DNA of 64,000 nucleotides from Rhodococcus sp. ARC_M6 (GCF_022810305.1 NZ_JALGQH010000005.1:62001-126000); one strand, 5' to 3'; positions 25,545 through 35,031 are shown, counted from the stretch's first letter. Notes: generated by a model not told the origin, from the letters alone. Numbers and translations: made by a program.

Positions 25545-26492
25545 TCAACGTCTCAGCGCAAGTGCATCCTCGAGATCGTCCGTTGTCAGCGCCATGTTCA
25601 TGGCCGCACCGGCCTTGGCTCCGGCCGCCGCAGCCATGATGACCTGCGCACTCGGATCGACGACGTTGCCCGCTGCCCATACCCCGGGAACGCTCGTGGC
25701 ACCCATGTTGTCGGCAATCACGAACTCGCCCATCAGGTTCGCGGCGCGCTCCGCCCCGAAGGCGCGCAGGATCGAGTCATTGGGATCCATCGTGATCGCG
25801 CCGCCGACAAAGATCGCCGACCGGGCGACGGCGGTGCCGTCCACCAATCGGATGCCGACGAGGCGATCTCCCTCGATCACCGGACCAGATACCTCGCCTT
25901 CCACGATCGAAATATCTCGAGCTGCAAGCTTTTCCCGGTCCTCGGCACTCAACTCTGCAATCCGATGCAGGAAGAGGACAACGTCGTCGGACCACTGACG
26001 GATCATCAGTGCCTGATGCATTGCAAACTCTGCATTCTTGCCGATCACGCCCAACGGCTGATCGCGGACTGCATATCCGTGGCAGTACGGGCAGTGCAAG
26101 ACGTCTTGCCCCCAGCGCTCCCCGAACCCGCGGAGTTCTTCCGGTAGGCGGTCGGTCAAACCGGTAGCCACGAGAACCTTGCGCACGGAAATCCTTGCAC
26201 CGTCGGCAAGTTCGATCGAGAACCGCGCACCGTCACGGGTGACGGACACGACGGTTCCATCGTGAAATTCGCCGCCGAACTTCCGAACCTCACCGCGCCC
26301 GACGGTCAAGAGTTCAGCCGGGTTCATTCCGTCCCGCGAGAGGAATCCGTTCATGTGCGCCGCGGCTGCGTTGCGTGGCGTGCCGTTGTCGAAGACCACG
26401 ACCGCCCGTCGGGTCTGGCCCAGGATAAGTGCGGCGTTCAGCCCTGCTGCGCCGCCACCGATTACTGCTACGTCATAGGAGTTCTTCGTCAT
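25545..26492 (-). CDS. Thioredoxin-reductase-like NAD(P)/FAD oxidoreductase
   Basis: This 315-aa flavoprotein of the TrxB fold has the FAD site VIGGGAAGLNAAL (10-22), the redox-active CPYC (134-137, HCPYCHGY), a weak NADPH motif and a C-terminal FAD motif VPGVWAAGNVVD. It lacks features of the canonical trxB partner set (no adjacent thioredoxin), so its substrate is unknown. It is divergent from an XRE-cupin regulator across 65 bp containing a perfect 8-1-8 palindrome, suggesting the regulator controls it. Confidence 0.85.
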   Translation of the reverse strand: MTKNSYDVAVIGGGAAGLNAALILGQTRRAVVVFDNGTPRNAAAAHMNGFLSRDGMNPAELLTVGRGEVRKFGGEFHDGTVVSVTRDGARFSIELADGARISVRKVLVATGLTDRLPEELRGFGERWGQDVLHCPYCHGYAVRDQPLGVIGKNAEFAMHQALMIRQWSDDVVLFLHRIAELSAEDREKLAARDISIVEGEVSGPVIEGDRLVGIRLVDGTAVARSAIFVGGAITMDPNDSILRAFGAERAANLMGEFVIADNMGATSVPGVWAAGNVVDPSAQVIMAAAAGAKAGAAMNMALTTDDLEDALALRR

Positions 26493-26536
26493 AAATCCAG
26501 ACTGACACCAGACCTCAGTATTGACAAACCCCCTTG

Positions 26537-26553
26537 CTAGTTTGGCAAACTAG
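26537..26553. promoter_or_regulatory. Perfect palindromic operator candidate in the divergent XRE-cupin/oxidoreductase region
   Basis: CTAGTTTG-G-CAAACTAG is an 8-bp inverted repeat with a 1-nt centre, ending 4 nt before the regulator ATG at 26558. A TTGACA at 26521-26526 could be the -35 of the regulator gene. The position over the promoter/start region fits autorepression and control of the divergent oxidoreductase gene. Confidence 0.68.
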
Positions 26554-26557
26554 GTCC

Positions 26558-27142
26558 ATGACCGACACAACGTTCGAAACCGTCCTCGCTGGAATCGGGC
26601 CACGCCTCCGCACCCTGCGTCAGCAGTCGGATATGACCTTGGCCGAGCTGTCCGAAGCAACCGGCATCAGCGTCAGCACGTTGTCACGCCTGGAATCCGG
26701 CAGCAGAAAAGCGAACTTGGAACTCCTGCTCCCCATCGCCAAGGCCCATGGTGTGCCATTGGACGACCTGGTCAACAGTGGCATCGACGACCCCCGGGTT
26801 CGAGAGGAACCTCAAACCGTCGGAAACATGACGATCATCCCCCTGACCAGCCAGCCCGGAAATCTGCAGGCCTACAAAATGATCCTGGCACCCACCGACG
26901 ACATCCGCGACCCCGGCACACACGAAGGGTACGAATGGCTCTATGTGCTGTCGGGTCGGGTCCGGCTCCAACTCGGTGATCGCGATTTCGTGATGGGAGC
27001 CGGCGAGGCCGCCGAGTTCGACACCCGAATCCCGCATCGATTCTCCGCCGCCGACGGCAGACCAGCGGAGATCATCAGCCTGTTCGGCAAGCAAGGCGAA
27101 CGAGTGCACCTGCGAGCCGCGCCTGCTGATCGGCGCGGCTAG
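26558..27142 (+). CDS. XRE-family transcriptional regulator with C-terminal cupin
   Basis: This 194-aa regulator has a helix-turn-helix XRE domain (~10-65; LRTLRQQSDMTLAELSEATGISVSTLSRLESG is split here as RTLRQQSDM, LAELSEATG, VSTLSRLESG) and a cupin-2 sensor domain (~105-185; HEGYEWLYVLSGRV, GEAAEFDTRIPHRF). The architecture resembles PuuR/SutR-type regulators that bind a small ligand in the cupin. The ATG at 26558 is used; an upstream ATG at 26534 would run through the palindrome. It probably binds that palindrome and regulates itself and the divergent flavoprotein. Confidence 0.88.
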   Translation: MTDTTFETVLAGIGPRLRTLRQQSDMTLAELSEATGISVSTLSRLESGSRKANLELLLPIAKAHGVPLDDLVNSGIDDPRVREEPQTVGNMTIIPLTSQPGNLQAYKMILAPTDDIRDPGTHEGYEWLYVLSGRVRLQLGDRDFVMGAGEAAEFDTRIPHRFSAADGRPAEIISLFGKQGERVHLRAAPADRRG

Positions 27143-27165
27143 AGACGCGAGCGGCTGGAGACCTA

Positions 27166-27642
27166 CTACCCGCGCATTCCCTTGATACGACGGCCCAGCT
27201 CGCGGGTCACCTCGCGCTCAGCGGTGCGTTTGGCCATGTCCTGGCGCTTGTCGTAGTCCTGCTTACCCTTCGCGAGAGCCAGCTCGACCTTGACCTTGCC
27301 GTCGACAAAATACATCGACAGAGGAACCAGTGTCTGGTTTCCCTCGCGGGTCTTGCCCACAAGATGCTCGATCTCACGCTTGTGCAGCAACAGTTTTCGA
27401 ACGCGCAGCGGCGAATGGTTGGTCCAACTACCCTGCGTGTACTCCGGGATGTGCAGCGATCGCAGCCACACCTCACCGTTGTCTACTGTTGCGAATGCGT
27501 CGACGAGCGACGCTTTTCCTTCGCGCAAACTCTTGACCTCGGTGCCGACGAGCGCGATTCCGGCTTCGTAGGTATCGATGATGGTGTAGTTGTGACGCGC
27601 TTTGCGATTGGTCGCAATGACCTTGCGGCCCTGTTCCTTCAC
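27166..27642 (-). CDS. smpB: SmpB, SsrA-binding protein
   Basis: This 158-aa partner of tmRNA in trans-translation has an OB-fold body with [37 protein letters not shown] and [12 protein letters not shown], and ends with the basic tail [15 protein letters not shown] that follows mRNA into the ribosomal channel. The GTG at 27642 has GAGAGG about 8 nt upstream. It is the last gene of the prfB-mscS-ftsE-ftsX-smpB order seen in related actinobacteria, 80 nt after ftsX. Confidence 0.96.
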   Translation of the reverse strand: MKEQGRKVIATNRKARHNYTIIDTYEAGIALVGTEVKSLREGKASLVDAFATVDNGEVWLRSLHIPEYTQGSWTNHSPLRVRKLLLHKREIEHLVGKTREGNQTLVPLSMYFVDGKVKVELALAKGKQDYDKRQDMAKRTAEREVTRELGRRIKGMRG

Positions 27643-27722
27643 TGTCCGGGCCTCTCAGTCCGCTGTCTATCTTCTCGAATATCTATACTTCTGGCTCCAG
27701 CATAGAAGCTCACGCAAACTGA

Positions 27723-28628
27723 TTATTCCCGGACGTACAGACGCAAGGTGATGTACGACGTGATCGCTGCCATTCCCACGCCTGCGAGAACCAGGAACGG
27801 CGAGACGAACAGGATGTCACTGTTGGAAATCCGGGCGACGATGTTGGCTTCGTACACGTCGGCCAGCACACCGTCGATGAAGACATTCTTGGCTGTGAAC
27901 AGTCCGGCAATGGCAAGCACTGCACCGATCAACGCGGCAACCATGGCTTCGAGGAGGAATGGAAGCTGCGTGTACCAACGCGTCGCGCCCACCAATCGCA
28001 TGATGCTGACCTCGGTACGCCGCGTGAATGCCGCGATCTGAACCATGTTGGCAATCAACAGAATTGCAGCAACTGCCTGAACGATGGCAATAGCGAACGC
28101 AGCATTGCGGACTCCCCCGAGAACGCTGAACAGACGGTCCACGAGCTCACGCTGGTTGAGAACGCTCTCGACGCCCGGCCGGGTACCGAAGGAGTCGTTG
28201 ATGACACCGAATCGCTCCGGATCACTGAGCCTGACCTTGAACGACGCCGGGAAACTGTCGGGGCTCACCAGGGCCGCCAGCTCGGGTTGGTCCTTGAACA
28301 CTCGCTCGGTGGCATCCTTCACCGCGTCGTCGCGGTTGAGGAACTGGACCGCCACCACCGACGGAGTCTGCTCGAGTTCTTGTCGCAGGGAACTGCAGAT
28401 TTCCTGCTCACAACCGGGGTCCGTCGACGAAATATCGTCGGTCAGAAAAATCTGCACCTCAACTCGCTCGAGGAAGATCTGCTGCGTCTTGCCCGCCATC
28501 TGCACGACGAGCAGTCCGCCACCGAAGAGACCCAACGAAATCGCAGTCGTCAAGATCATGGCGATAGTCATCGTGATGTTGCGGCGCAGGCCGGTCAGGA
28601 CCTCGCTGAAAATAAAACTGGCGCGCAT
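27723..28628 (-). CDS. ftsX: FtsX, cell-division ABC-transporter-like permease
   Basis: This 301-aa inner-membrane subunit of FtsEX relays ATP-driven change to peptidoglycan hydrolases (RipC in mycobacteria) at the septum. It has an N-terminal cytoplasmic tail, TM1 (~20-42), a large extracytoplasmic domain (~45-170) containing a likely Cys pair (GCEQEIC), then three TM segments (~175-200, 225-250, 275-295) and the FtsX motif RTEVSIMRLVGAT. It lies 84 nt downstream of ftsE. Confidence 0.95.
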   Translation of the reverse strand: MRASFIFSEVLTGLRRNITMTIAMILTTAISLGLFGGGLLVVQMAGKTQQIFLERVEVQIFLTDDISSTDPGCEQEICSSLRQELEQTPSVVAVQFLNRDDAVKDATERVFKDQPELAALVSPDSFPASFKVRLSDPERFGVINDSFGTRPGVESVLNQRELVDRLFSVLGGVRNAAFAIAIVQAVAAILLIANMVQIAAFTRRTEVSIMRLVGATRWYTQLPFLLEAMVAALIGAVLAIAGLFTAKNVFIDGVLADVYEANIVARISNSDILFVSPFLVLAGVGMAAITSYITLRLYVRE

Positions 28629-28712
28629 CGGGGAATCCGATTCCTTCTCGAATAATCGGCCGCTTCACAGCAGCCGGCGGGCGTACGGGATGAAAGGTAG
28701 AGCCGTCGGCGT

Positions 28713-29402
28713 TTATCTGCCAACGCCGTACACACCCCGCGCTTCGTCTCTGCTGACCTTGCCGAGATCGAGTTCGATGACGCGTCGACGCATGGAGTCG
28801 ACGATGTGGTGGTCGTGGGTCGCCATGACGACGGTGGTTCCCGTGCGGTTGATCCGCTCGAGAAGAAGCATGATGTCCTGGCTGGTTTCGGGGTCCAGGT
28901 TGCCGGTGGGTTCGTCGGCGAGCAGAACGAGCGGACGGTTGACGAAGGCTCGTGCAATTGCGACGCGCTGCTGCTCACCGCCGGACAGTTCGGTCGGAAG
29001 GCGATCAGCTTTTCCGGACAGACCCACCATTTCGAGGACCTCGGGGACGGTTCGGGCGATCACGTTTCGCGGCTTGCCTATAACTTCCAAAGCGAAGGCG
29101 ACGTTCTCGGACACCGTCTTCTGCTGGAGCAACCGGAAATCCTGAAATACGCATCCCATGCTCTGGCGAAGCTTCGGAACTCGACGCGCTGCCAACTTGT
29201 TGACGTGGAATTCACCGACTTCGATATCGCCCGACGTGGGCGACTCCATCTTGAGGAGTAGGCGCATGAAGGTCGACTTGCCGGAGCCGGAGGGGCCGAT
29301 GAGGAAGACGAACTCCCCCTTCTCCACCTCCACACTGACGTTGTCGAGCGCCGGCCTGGTGGAGGCCTTGTAGGACTTCGACACATTCTTCATGCTGATC
29401 AC
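28713..29402 (-). CDS. ftsE: FtsE, cell-division ATP-binding protein
   Basis: This is the 229-aa ABC ATPase of FtsEX. Walker [10 protein letters not shown] (36-44), Q-loop FQDFRLL, signature LSGGEQQR (139-146), Walker B LLADEP (160-165) and the H-loop [10 protein letters not shown] are all intact. The GTG at 29402 gives the usual FtsE N-terminus ([10 protein letters not shown]). Confidence 0.96.
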   Translation of the reverse strand: MISMKNVSKSYKASTRPALDNVSVEVEKGEFVFLIGPSGSGKSTFMRLLLKMESPTSGDIEVGEFHVNKLAARRVPKLRQSMGCVFQDFRLLQQKTVSENVAFALEVIGKPRNVIARTVPEVLEMVGLSGKADRLPTELSGGEQQRVAIARAFVNRPLVLLADEPTGNLDPETSQDIMLLLERINRTGTTVVMATHDHHIVDSMRRRVIELDLGKVSRDEARGVYGVGR

Positions 29403-29466
29403 AACAAGCCAGTCTAGCCGTTATATAACAGTGACCTTGGAGCAACGCGCTGCGACAGTGCCCGAT

Positions 29467-29946
29467 TTACTGCGTTTCGGTGGTTGTCGGAGCTTGTGTC
29501 AGTGGGGGCGTCGTGGTGGTCGCAGTGGGCGTCGTAACGCCGGCCTGACCCGGATTCTCCGGTACCTCCTCGGGAACCGGCGGAGGTCCCGGTGGTACAC
29601 CGGTAGTCGTCGAAGCTCCCGGAACCCTTTGGGTGATGGATTCACCGGTGCTGGTGGGCGTGGACTCCGTGGTGGTCGGCACCGCGGTGGTTGTTGTCGT
29701 CGCACTTGGTGTCGACGTATTTTCCCGCGGCGACACGTTCGGCTCCGGCACCGACGATTCAGCAGCAGGTACCGGCGCTGCCGCCGGCACTGCCGGGTTG
29801 AAATACGAGTGAGCGAAACCGGCGAGAAGCCACGCCACGATCAAGATGAATGTGGACGTCCGTATTCGGCCGCCGAACAACTTCGCCGGCAACCAATCCA
29901 GATGCAAGAATTTTTCGATACCACGACGAGGTTCCTGATCGGTCAT
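29467..29946 (-). CDS. Single-pass membrane protein with long Thr/Pro-rich tail
   Basis: This 159-aa protein has a short charged cytoplasmic N-terminus, one TM helix (~33-50: FILIVAWLLAGFAHSYF) and an extracytoplasmic tail of ~105 residues dominated by Thr, Pro, Ser and Ala. The tail looks disordered and wall-spanning and is probably O-glycosylated. It lies between mscS and ftsE, where mycobacteria have a comparable gene (Rv3103c by position). The ATG overlaps the mscS stop (ATGA). The function is unknown; the place in the operon hints at the cell envelope or division. Confidence 0.78.
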   Translation of the reverse strand: MTDQEPRRGIEKFLHLDWLPAKLFGGRIRTSTFILIVAWLLAGFAHSYFNPAVPAAAPVPAAESSVPEPNVSPRENTSTPSATTTTTAVPTTTESTPTSTGESITQRVPGASTTTGVPPGPPPVPEEVPENPGQAGVTTPTATTTTPPLTQAPTTTETQ

Positions 29947-30836
29947 TCGCTCGCCTCCTCGGCACTGGCCGTACTGGCTGTATGAATTCCGGGTGTGACG
30001 GTGATTCCTTGCCGCCGCAATGCCGCAGCAACGCGAACTCGCAATGCACGGCTCACCTGGAACTGCTTGCCGGGCAGTGTGCGCGCGACCATCCGAATCA
30101 TGACCTGGTCGACTTCGAGGCTTTCGACGCCCATGACCGTCGGCTCGTCGAGGAGCAGTTTCTTGAGCCCACGATCGGCCATCGCGTCGACTCCGACCTG
30201 ACGCAACACCTCGTTGACCCGGGTGAGATCGGCCGTTGCCGGAACCGGGACGTCGATGACGGCACGCGCCCAATCCTTGGACAGGTTGGTCGCTTTCACG
30301 ATCTGGCCGTTGGGGACGGTGATCACTTCGCCGTCCGCGTTGCGCATCCGTGTGACACGCAAGGTCACGTCCTCGATGACGCCTTCGGCATCGTCGGACG
30401 AACCGGTAATGGCCAGTCGCACGGTGTCACCGAACCCGTACTGGCGTTCGGTGATGATGAAGAATCCGGCCAGAATGTCCTGTACCACCCGCTGCGCGCC
30501 GAAGCCGAGCGCCGCACCGAGAACCGTCGCCGGAGCAACCAGACTTCCGATCGGCAGGTTCAACTGGTCGAGCACCTTCATCGTCGCGATGACGTAGATG
30601 AACGTGATGATCACCCACGTGATCACCTGCGCTACCGAATGGCGATGCTTGGTGGCCTCCGAGCGGACCAGCGCGTCACCCAACTGATAGTTGGAGTCGA
30701 TCTGATCGGTGACCTTGTTGCCGCCCCAACTGACAAAACGAGCCAAGAGCAACGCTCCGAGCACGGTTGTCAGAATCGACAACCCATCGTCCTTCAGCCA
30801 CGCGACCAGTGTTTCACCTGGTTGCAGAAAATTCAT
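29943..30836 (-). CDS. MscS-family small-conductance mechanosensitive channel
   Basis: This 297-aa MscS-type channel opens under membrane tension. It has two to three N-terminal TM helices, a pore-lining Gly/Ala-rich helix (VLGAALGFGAQRVVQDILAG) and the cytoplasmic beta domain with EGVIEDVTLRVTRMRNADGEVITVPNG. The ATG at 30836 follows AGAAAGG, and it sits 18 nt after prfB. It corresponds by position to mycobacterial Rv3104c. Confidence 0.9.
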   Translation of the reverse strand: MNFLQPGETLVAWLKDDGLSILTTVLGALLLARFVSWGGNKVTDQIDSNYQLGDALVRSEATKHRHSVAQVITWVIITFIYVIATMKVLDQLNLPIGSLVAPATVLGAALGFGAQRVVQDILAGFFIITERQYGFGDTVRLAITGSSDDAEGVIEDVTLRVTRMRNADGEVITVPNGQIVKATNLSKDWARAVIDVPVPATADLTRVNEVLRQVGVDAMADRGLKKLLLDEPTVMGVESLEVDQVMIRMVARTLPGKQFQVSRALRVRVAAALRRQGITVTPGIHTASTASAEEASE

Positions 30837-30854
30837 CGTGCCTTTCTGTAAAAG

Positions 30855-31961
30855 CTATGTGGTCTGGTCTTCGCTCATGCGCCAGCGGATGCCGGCCTCG
30901 AGGAAACCGTCGATATCGCCGTCGAGCACTGCCGACGGGTTGTTGACCTCGTACTCGGTACGCAGGTCCTTGACCATTTGGTACGGGTGCAGCACGTAGG
31001 AACGCATCTGGTTACCCCACGAACTGCCGCTGTCACCCTTGAGGGCATCCATCTCGGCGCGCTCTTCCTGACGCTTGACGGCCAGCAACTTGGCCTGCAG
31101 GACGCGCATCGCGGACACCTTGTTCTGGAGCTGCGACTTCTCGTTCTGACACGTCACGACAATGCCCGTCGGGATGTGCGTCAGGCGTACGGCGGAGTCG
31201 GTGGTGTTCACGGACTGACCGCCGGGGCCCGAAGAGCGATAGACGTCGACGCGGATGTCGTTTTCGTTGATCTCGATGTGGTCGGTGGTCTCGACCACCG
31301 GCAGGACCTCGACCTCGGCAAACGACGTCTGACGACGACCCTGGTTGTCGAACGGACTGATCCGGACTAGCCGGTGCGTACCCATCTCCACGGACAGGGT
31401 GCCGTAAGTGTACGGACCCTTGATCGCGAAGGTCGCACTCTTGAGACCGGCTTCTTCCGCATACGACGTGTCGTAGACCTCGACGCCATAGTCGTGCTTC
31501 TCAGCCCAGCGGATGTACATGCGCATGAGCATCTCGGCCCAGTCCGCAGCATCGATGCCACCGGCACCGGAGCGGATGTTGATCAGCGCGTCACGCTCGT
31601 CGTATTCGCCCGAGAGCATCGTCTTGACTTCCATGGCCGCGATGTCCTCGCGCAGGCTAGCCCGCTCGGCGTCGGCGTCGGCAAGGGCGTCGTCACCCTC
31701 GTCCTCGGCCAACTCGTAGAGAATCGGCATCTCGTCGAGCCGCTCACGCAGCGCGACGATACGACGCAGTTCTGCCTGCGCGTGCGAGAGAGCGCTGGTG
31801 ACCTGCTGGGCGTGGTCCTGGTCGTTCCACAGGCCCGGATCGGCAGCCTGATGCTCGAGCTCGTCGATGCGTCGGCGCAGCTCTTCGACGTCCACAACCG
31901 ATTCGCAGGTGCGAAGAGTGGTGTCGAGCGCGTTCAGGTCTGCAATTACGTCAGGATGCAC
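30855..31961 (-). CDS. prfB: Peptide chain release factor 2
   Basis: RF2 recognises UGA/UAA stops. The 368-aa protein has the SPF codon-recognition tripeptide (in [10 protein letters not shown]), the catalytic GGQ motif (SGPGGQSVN) and the usual coiled N-terminal domain. The GTG at 31961 ([12 protein letters not shown]) is preferred over the TTG at 31970 because it matches the normal RF2 N-terminus. No in-frame UGA or frameshift site is present, so the autoregulatory programmed frameshift of many bacteria is absent. It is the first gene of the prfB-mscS-ftsEX-smpB run. Confidence 0.95.
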   Translation of the reverse strand: MHPDVIADLNALDTTLRTCESVVDVEELRRRIDELEHQAADPGLWNDQDHAQQVTSALSHAQAELRRIVALRERLDEMPILYELAEDEGDDALADADAERASLREDIAAMEVKTMLSGEYDERDALINIRSGAGGIDAADWAEMLMRMYIRWAEKHDYGVEVYDTSYAEEAGLKSATFAIKGPYTYGTLSVEMGTHRLVRISPFDNQGRRQTSFAEVEVLPVVETTDHIEINENDIRVDVYRSSGPGGQSVNTTDSAVRLTHIPTGIVVTCQNEKSQLQNKVSAMRVLQAKLLAVKRQEERAEMDALKGDSGSSWGNQMRSYVLHPYQMVKDLRTEYEVNNPSAVLDGDIDGFLEAGIRWRMSEDQTT

Positions 31962-32103
31962 GGTTCTCAAGGCTACCGGGTGTCACCGACAGCCCTGTCG
32001 CCTATCACCCTTCTGATCAGCAAGACGCGAACCCTTGCGGTCGAGTCGGCGAAAGCACCTACTGGAAAGGGAACAGTCCGCACTCTCGAAAGGCACGTCC
32101 GAG

Positions 32104-32598
32104 ATGACCGTCACCGATGAATACCTACAGAACAATGCCGCCTATGCGGAGCAATTCTCCGGGCCGCTCCCCCTACCACCCAGCAAGCACGTCGCAGTTC
32201 TGGCCTGTATGGATGCCCGCCTCGACGTGTATCGAATGCTCGGCATCAAAGAAGGTGAATCACACGTCATCCGCAACGCGGGCGGTGTGGTCACCGACGA
32301 CGAGATCCGCTCGCTGGCAATCAGCCAACGACTCCTCGGTACCACTGAGATCATTCTCATCCACCACACCGACTGCGGGATGCTGACGTTCACCGACGAC
32401 GCCTTCAAACGTTCCATCCAGGACGAAACCGGAATCAAGCCGAATTGGTCTGCCGAGTCCTTTACCGATGTGGAAGAAGATGTCCGTCAATCCCTGCGAC
32501 GCATCGAGAGCAGTCCGTTCATCACCGCGACGACCTCACTTCGAGGTTTTGTCTTCGACGTCGCAACCGGAAAGCTGAACGAAGTCACTCCTGGCTGA
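32104..32598 (+). CDS. Beta-class carbonic anhydrase (small type)
   Basis: This 164-aa zinc enzyme interconverts CO2 and bicarbonate. The zinc ligands and dyad are visible: ACMDAR (Cys35, Asp37, Arg39), and HHTDCG (His88, Cys91). The length matches the short beta-CA subclass typified by M. tuberculosis Rv1284. The ATG at 32104 is preceded by GAAAGG. It is divergent from prfB across ~142 bp and 19 nt upstream of hisN. Confidence 0.92.
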   Translation: MTVTDEYLQNNAAYAEQFSGPLPLPPSKHVAVLACMDARLDVYRMLGIKEGESHVIRNAGGVVTDDEIRSLAISQRLLGTTEIILIHHTDCGMLTFTDDAFKRSIQDETGIKPNWSAESFTDVEEDVRQSLRRIESSPFITATTSLRGFVFDVATGKLNEVTPG

Positions 32599-32617
32599 GC
32601 CGGTAAGTTGTCTACCC

Positions 32618-33400
32618 GTGACCGATCTTGCTTCCGACCTTGCACTGGCCCTCCGTATCGCGGACGAAGCTGACGCGATCACTCGCGCCCGCTTCGGCGC
32701 ACTCGACCTTCGGGTGGACGACAAGCCCGACCTCACGCCGGTATCCGACGCCGACCTCGCCGTCGAGCGGGCCGTGCGCGCAACTCTTGCGGAACAACGG
32801 CCGGGCGACGCCGTCCTCGGTGAAGAGTTCGGCGGCGACGCGATCTTCGAAGGTCGACAGTGGGTGGTCGACCCGATCGACGGCACCAAGAACTTCGTGC
32901 GCAACGTCCCGGTCTGGGCAACCCTGATCAGTTTGCTCGAGGACGGCGTACCGGTCGTGGGCGTTGTCAGCGCACCGGCACTGAACCGGCGCTGGTGGGC
33001 AGCAACAGGTTTGGGCGCATTCACGTCGCACGACAGCGCCGATGCTCGCCGCATCCAGGTCTCGGCCGTCGACCGCAGCGAATCTTCGAGCCTGAGCTTT
33101 TCGAGCCTGTCCGGATGGAAGGACCGCGGTATCCGCGACCAGTTCATCGAACTCACCGACCATGTCTGGCGAGTACGCGGCTACGGCGACTTCTTCTCCT
33201 ACTGCCTCGTTGCGGAAGGCGCAGTGGACATCGCTGCCGAACCCGAGGTCTCACTCTGGGATCTCGCCGCCCTGGACGTACTGGTTCGCGAAGCCGGTGG
33301 CGTGTTCACCGACTTGGGCGGCGGCGCCGGCCCACACGGTGGCAGTGCCGTCGCGACCAACGGTTTGCTCCACGAGGCTGTGCTGGCGCGCCTGCGGTAG
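32618..33400 (+). CDS. hisN: Histidinol-phosphatase, inositol monophosphatase family
   Basis: This 260-aa Mg-dependent phosphatase of the IMPase fold is the actinobacterial HisN that dephosphorylates histidinol phosphate. Metal ligands: LGEEFGG (Glu69/70) and [12 protein letters not shown] (Asp85, Asp88), plus C-terminal [11 protein letters not shown]. The GTG at 32618 begins [18 protein letters not shown], matching the family. General inositol-phosphatase activity is the alternative; co-occurrence with other his genes is not seen here. Confidence 0.88.
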   Translation: MTDLASDLALALRIADEADAITRARFGALDLRVDDKPDLTPVSDADLAVERAVRATLAEQRPGDAVLGEEFGGDAIFEGRQWVVDPIDGTKNFVRNVPVWATLISLLEDGVPVVGVVSAPALNRRWWAATGLGAFTSHDSADARRIQVSAVDRSESSSLSFSSLSGWKDRGIRDQFIELTDHVWRVRGYGDFFSYCLVAEGAVDIAAEPEVSLWDLAALDVLVREAGGVFTDLGGGAGPHGGSAVATNGLLHEAVLARLR

Positions 33401-33413
33401 CAAAACTTTGAGC

Positions 33414-33453
33414 GGTCCGCAAGGGTCCGCGGGAGGATGCGCGACGGGTCCGC
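33414..33453 (+). repeat. Three GGTCCGC repeats before the multicopper oxidase gene
   Basis: GGTCCGC occurs at 33414, 33424 and 33447 within the 122-bp gap after hisN; two copies extend to GGTCCGCAAG. It may be a binding-site array or a simple repeat. Confidence 0.5.
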
Positions 33454-33487
33454 AAGCAGGATTCGGCAGATCCGTCATCCCCGAACA

Positions 33488-33518
33488 CTGGAAGTAGTCG
33501 ATCACGTACTACTTCCAG
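33488..33518 (+). promoter_or_regulatory. 11-bp perfect dyad overlapping the multicopper oxidase ribosome-binding site
   Basis: CTGGAAGTAGT (33488-33498) and ACTACTTCCAG (33508-33518) are exact inverted repeats with a 9-nt spacer. The right arm ends in AG, the first two bases of the AGGAG that precedes the ATGs at 33523/33526. As RNA this would form a hairpin partly covering the Shine-Dalgarno; as DNA it could be an operator. Confidence 0.68.
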
Positions 33519-33522
33519 GAGC

Positions 33523-35031
33523 ATGATGAACCGGATTTCCAGACGCACAATCCTGTGGGGCTTTGCAGCCGCACCGCTCGGACTCGCGCTGGGTTGCACT
33601 GCCGGTCCGAAATCGCGAGGTGCAGAACCAGGCGCATCACGTCCCCTCCCCGTCCCGCCGCTGGCACCGTCAATCGTCGACAGTTCGGGCGTACGCCACT
33701 TCACACTCAGCGCCGGCGCGGGGACCACAGAAATTGTCGCCGGAAAGCTCACGGATACCTGGGGATTCAACGGCTCGGTCCTGGGACCGACCATTCGGGC
33801 GAAACGTGGAGAGTCGGTGGCATTCACCATCGACAACACCCTCGACGAGCCGACGACCGTGCACTGGCACGGCATGCACCTCCCCGCCAAGTTCGACGGC
33901 GGACCGCACCAGACCATCGAGGCAGGCGGACGCTGGGAGCCTGAGTGGACAATCGATCAGCCTGCGTCGACGCTCTGGTACCACCCGCATCCACACGGCG
34001 CCACCGAACGGCACGTGATGCGAGGCCTGGCCGGTCTGTTCCTGATCGACGACGCCGAGACCGATGCCCTCGACATCCCGAAAACCTATGGACTCGACGA
34101 TGTTCCGATCGTCATTCAGGATCGACGATTCACCGCTACCGGTGCCTTCGACGAATCCGACCCGACGGACGTCGGACTGCTCGGCGACACCATTATCACC
34201 AACGGAATTTCCGACGCCTACCTCGACGTCACCACGGGCACAATACGATTGAGATTGCTGAACGGTTCATCCGGGCGCCTCTACAACCTCGGATTCCCCG
34301 ACGACCGGGCATTTGATCTGATCGCTACCGACGGCGGCTTGCTCGAATCTCCGATCAGTGTAAAGCGAATTCAGCTCAGCCCCGGTGAGCGTGCCGAGAT
34401 CGTCGTCCGCATCGACCCCGGAGCCACGACAACTCTGACGTCGTTCCCGATCGAGGACGGCGGTGGGGTAAATCGTTCTGACGCAGCCGGTTACGGAATG
34501 AATGATCGCTTCGATATCGTGCAACTGCGCGGAACCGGTACCCGAGTTTCCCGTTCGGAACTACCGGCAAAACTGGCTACGATCGCGCGAATCGATCCGA
34601 CTGCAGCAAGCGTTCGCCGAGAGTTCGATCTCCAGTGGTTCATGATCAACAACCAACGAATGGATATGAACCGCATCGATTTCGAGGCAGAAGTGGGTTC
34701 CACCGAAGTGTGGACTGTCACGAACAAAGACAACTGGCCGCACAACTTCCACGTTCACGACGTTCAGTTCGAAGTCCTCGATGTGGACGGCCGCACCCCC
34801 CCGCCCCACCTACGCGGACTCAAGGACACCATCTATACCCCACCGGGAAGCCGCATCCGCTTGGCCTTGAAGTGGTCCGAGTACAGCGATCCGACGTTTC
34901 CGTACATGTTCCACTGCCACCTACTGATGCACGAGGACCAGGGAATGATGGGACAATTCCTCGTCCTCGAACCGGGACAGAAAAGCACACCGATGCAGAT
35001 GGACATGCCGATGGATATGCCGGGTCACTGA
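33523..35031 (+). CDS. Multicopper oxidase, lipoprotein (CueO/MmcO-like)
   Basis: This 502-aa three-cupredoxin oxidase probably oxidises Cu(I) or other metals at the cell surface. All copper-ligand motifs are present: HWHGMH, WYHPHPHG, HNFHVHD and FHCHLLMHEDQGMM. A lipobox LALGC near residue 25, after a twin-Arg-like SRRTI, points to an exported lipid-anchored enzyme. A Met/Asp-rich tail (MQMDMPMDMPGH) may bind copper. Two tandem ATGs occur; the second, at 33526, has better spacing from AGGAG. It is convergent with a response regulator gene, overlapping by 7 nt. Confidence 0.92.
   Translation: MMNRISRRTILWGFAAAPLGLALGCTAGPKSRGAEPGASRPLPVPPLAPSIVDSSGVRHFTLSAGAGTTEIVAGKLTDTWGFNGSVLGPTIRAKRGESVAFTIDNTLDEPTTVHWHGMHLPAKFDGGPHQTIEAGGRWEPEWTIDQPASTLWYHPHPHGATERHVMRGLAGLFLIDDAETDALDIPKTYGLDDVPIVIQDRRFTATGAFDESDPTDVGLLGDTIITNGISDAYLDVTTGTIRLRLLNGSSGRLYNLGFPDDRAFDLIATDGGLLESPISVKRIQLSPGERAEIVVRIDPGATTTLTSFPIEDGGGVNRSDAAGYGMNDRFDIVQLRGTGTRVSRSELPAKLATIARIDPTAASVRREFDLQWFMINNQRMDMNRIDFEAEVGSTEVWTVTNKDNWPHNFHVHDVQFEVLDVDGRTPPPHLRGLKDTIYTPPGSRIRLALKWSEYSDPTFPYMFHCHLLMHEDQGMMGQFLVLEPGQKSTPMQMDMPMDMPGH

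Noticed and set aside
30855-31970. Programmed +1 frameshift in prfB
   Set aside because: The gene is one uninterrupted frame with no internal UGA slip site.
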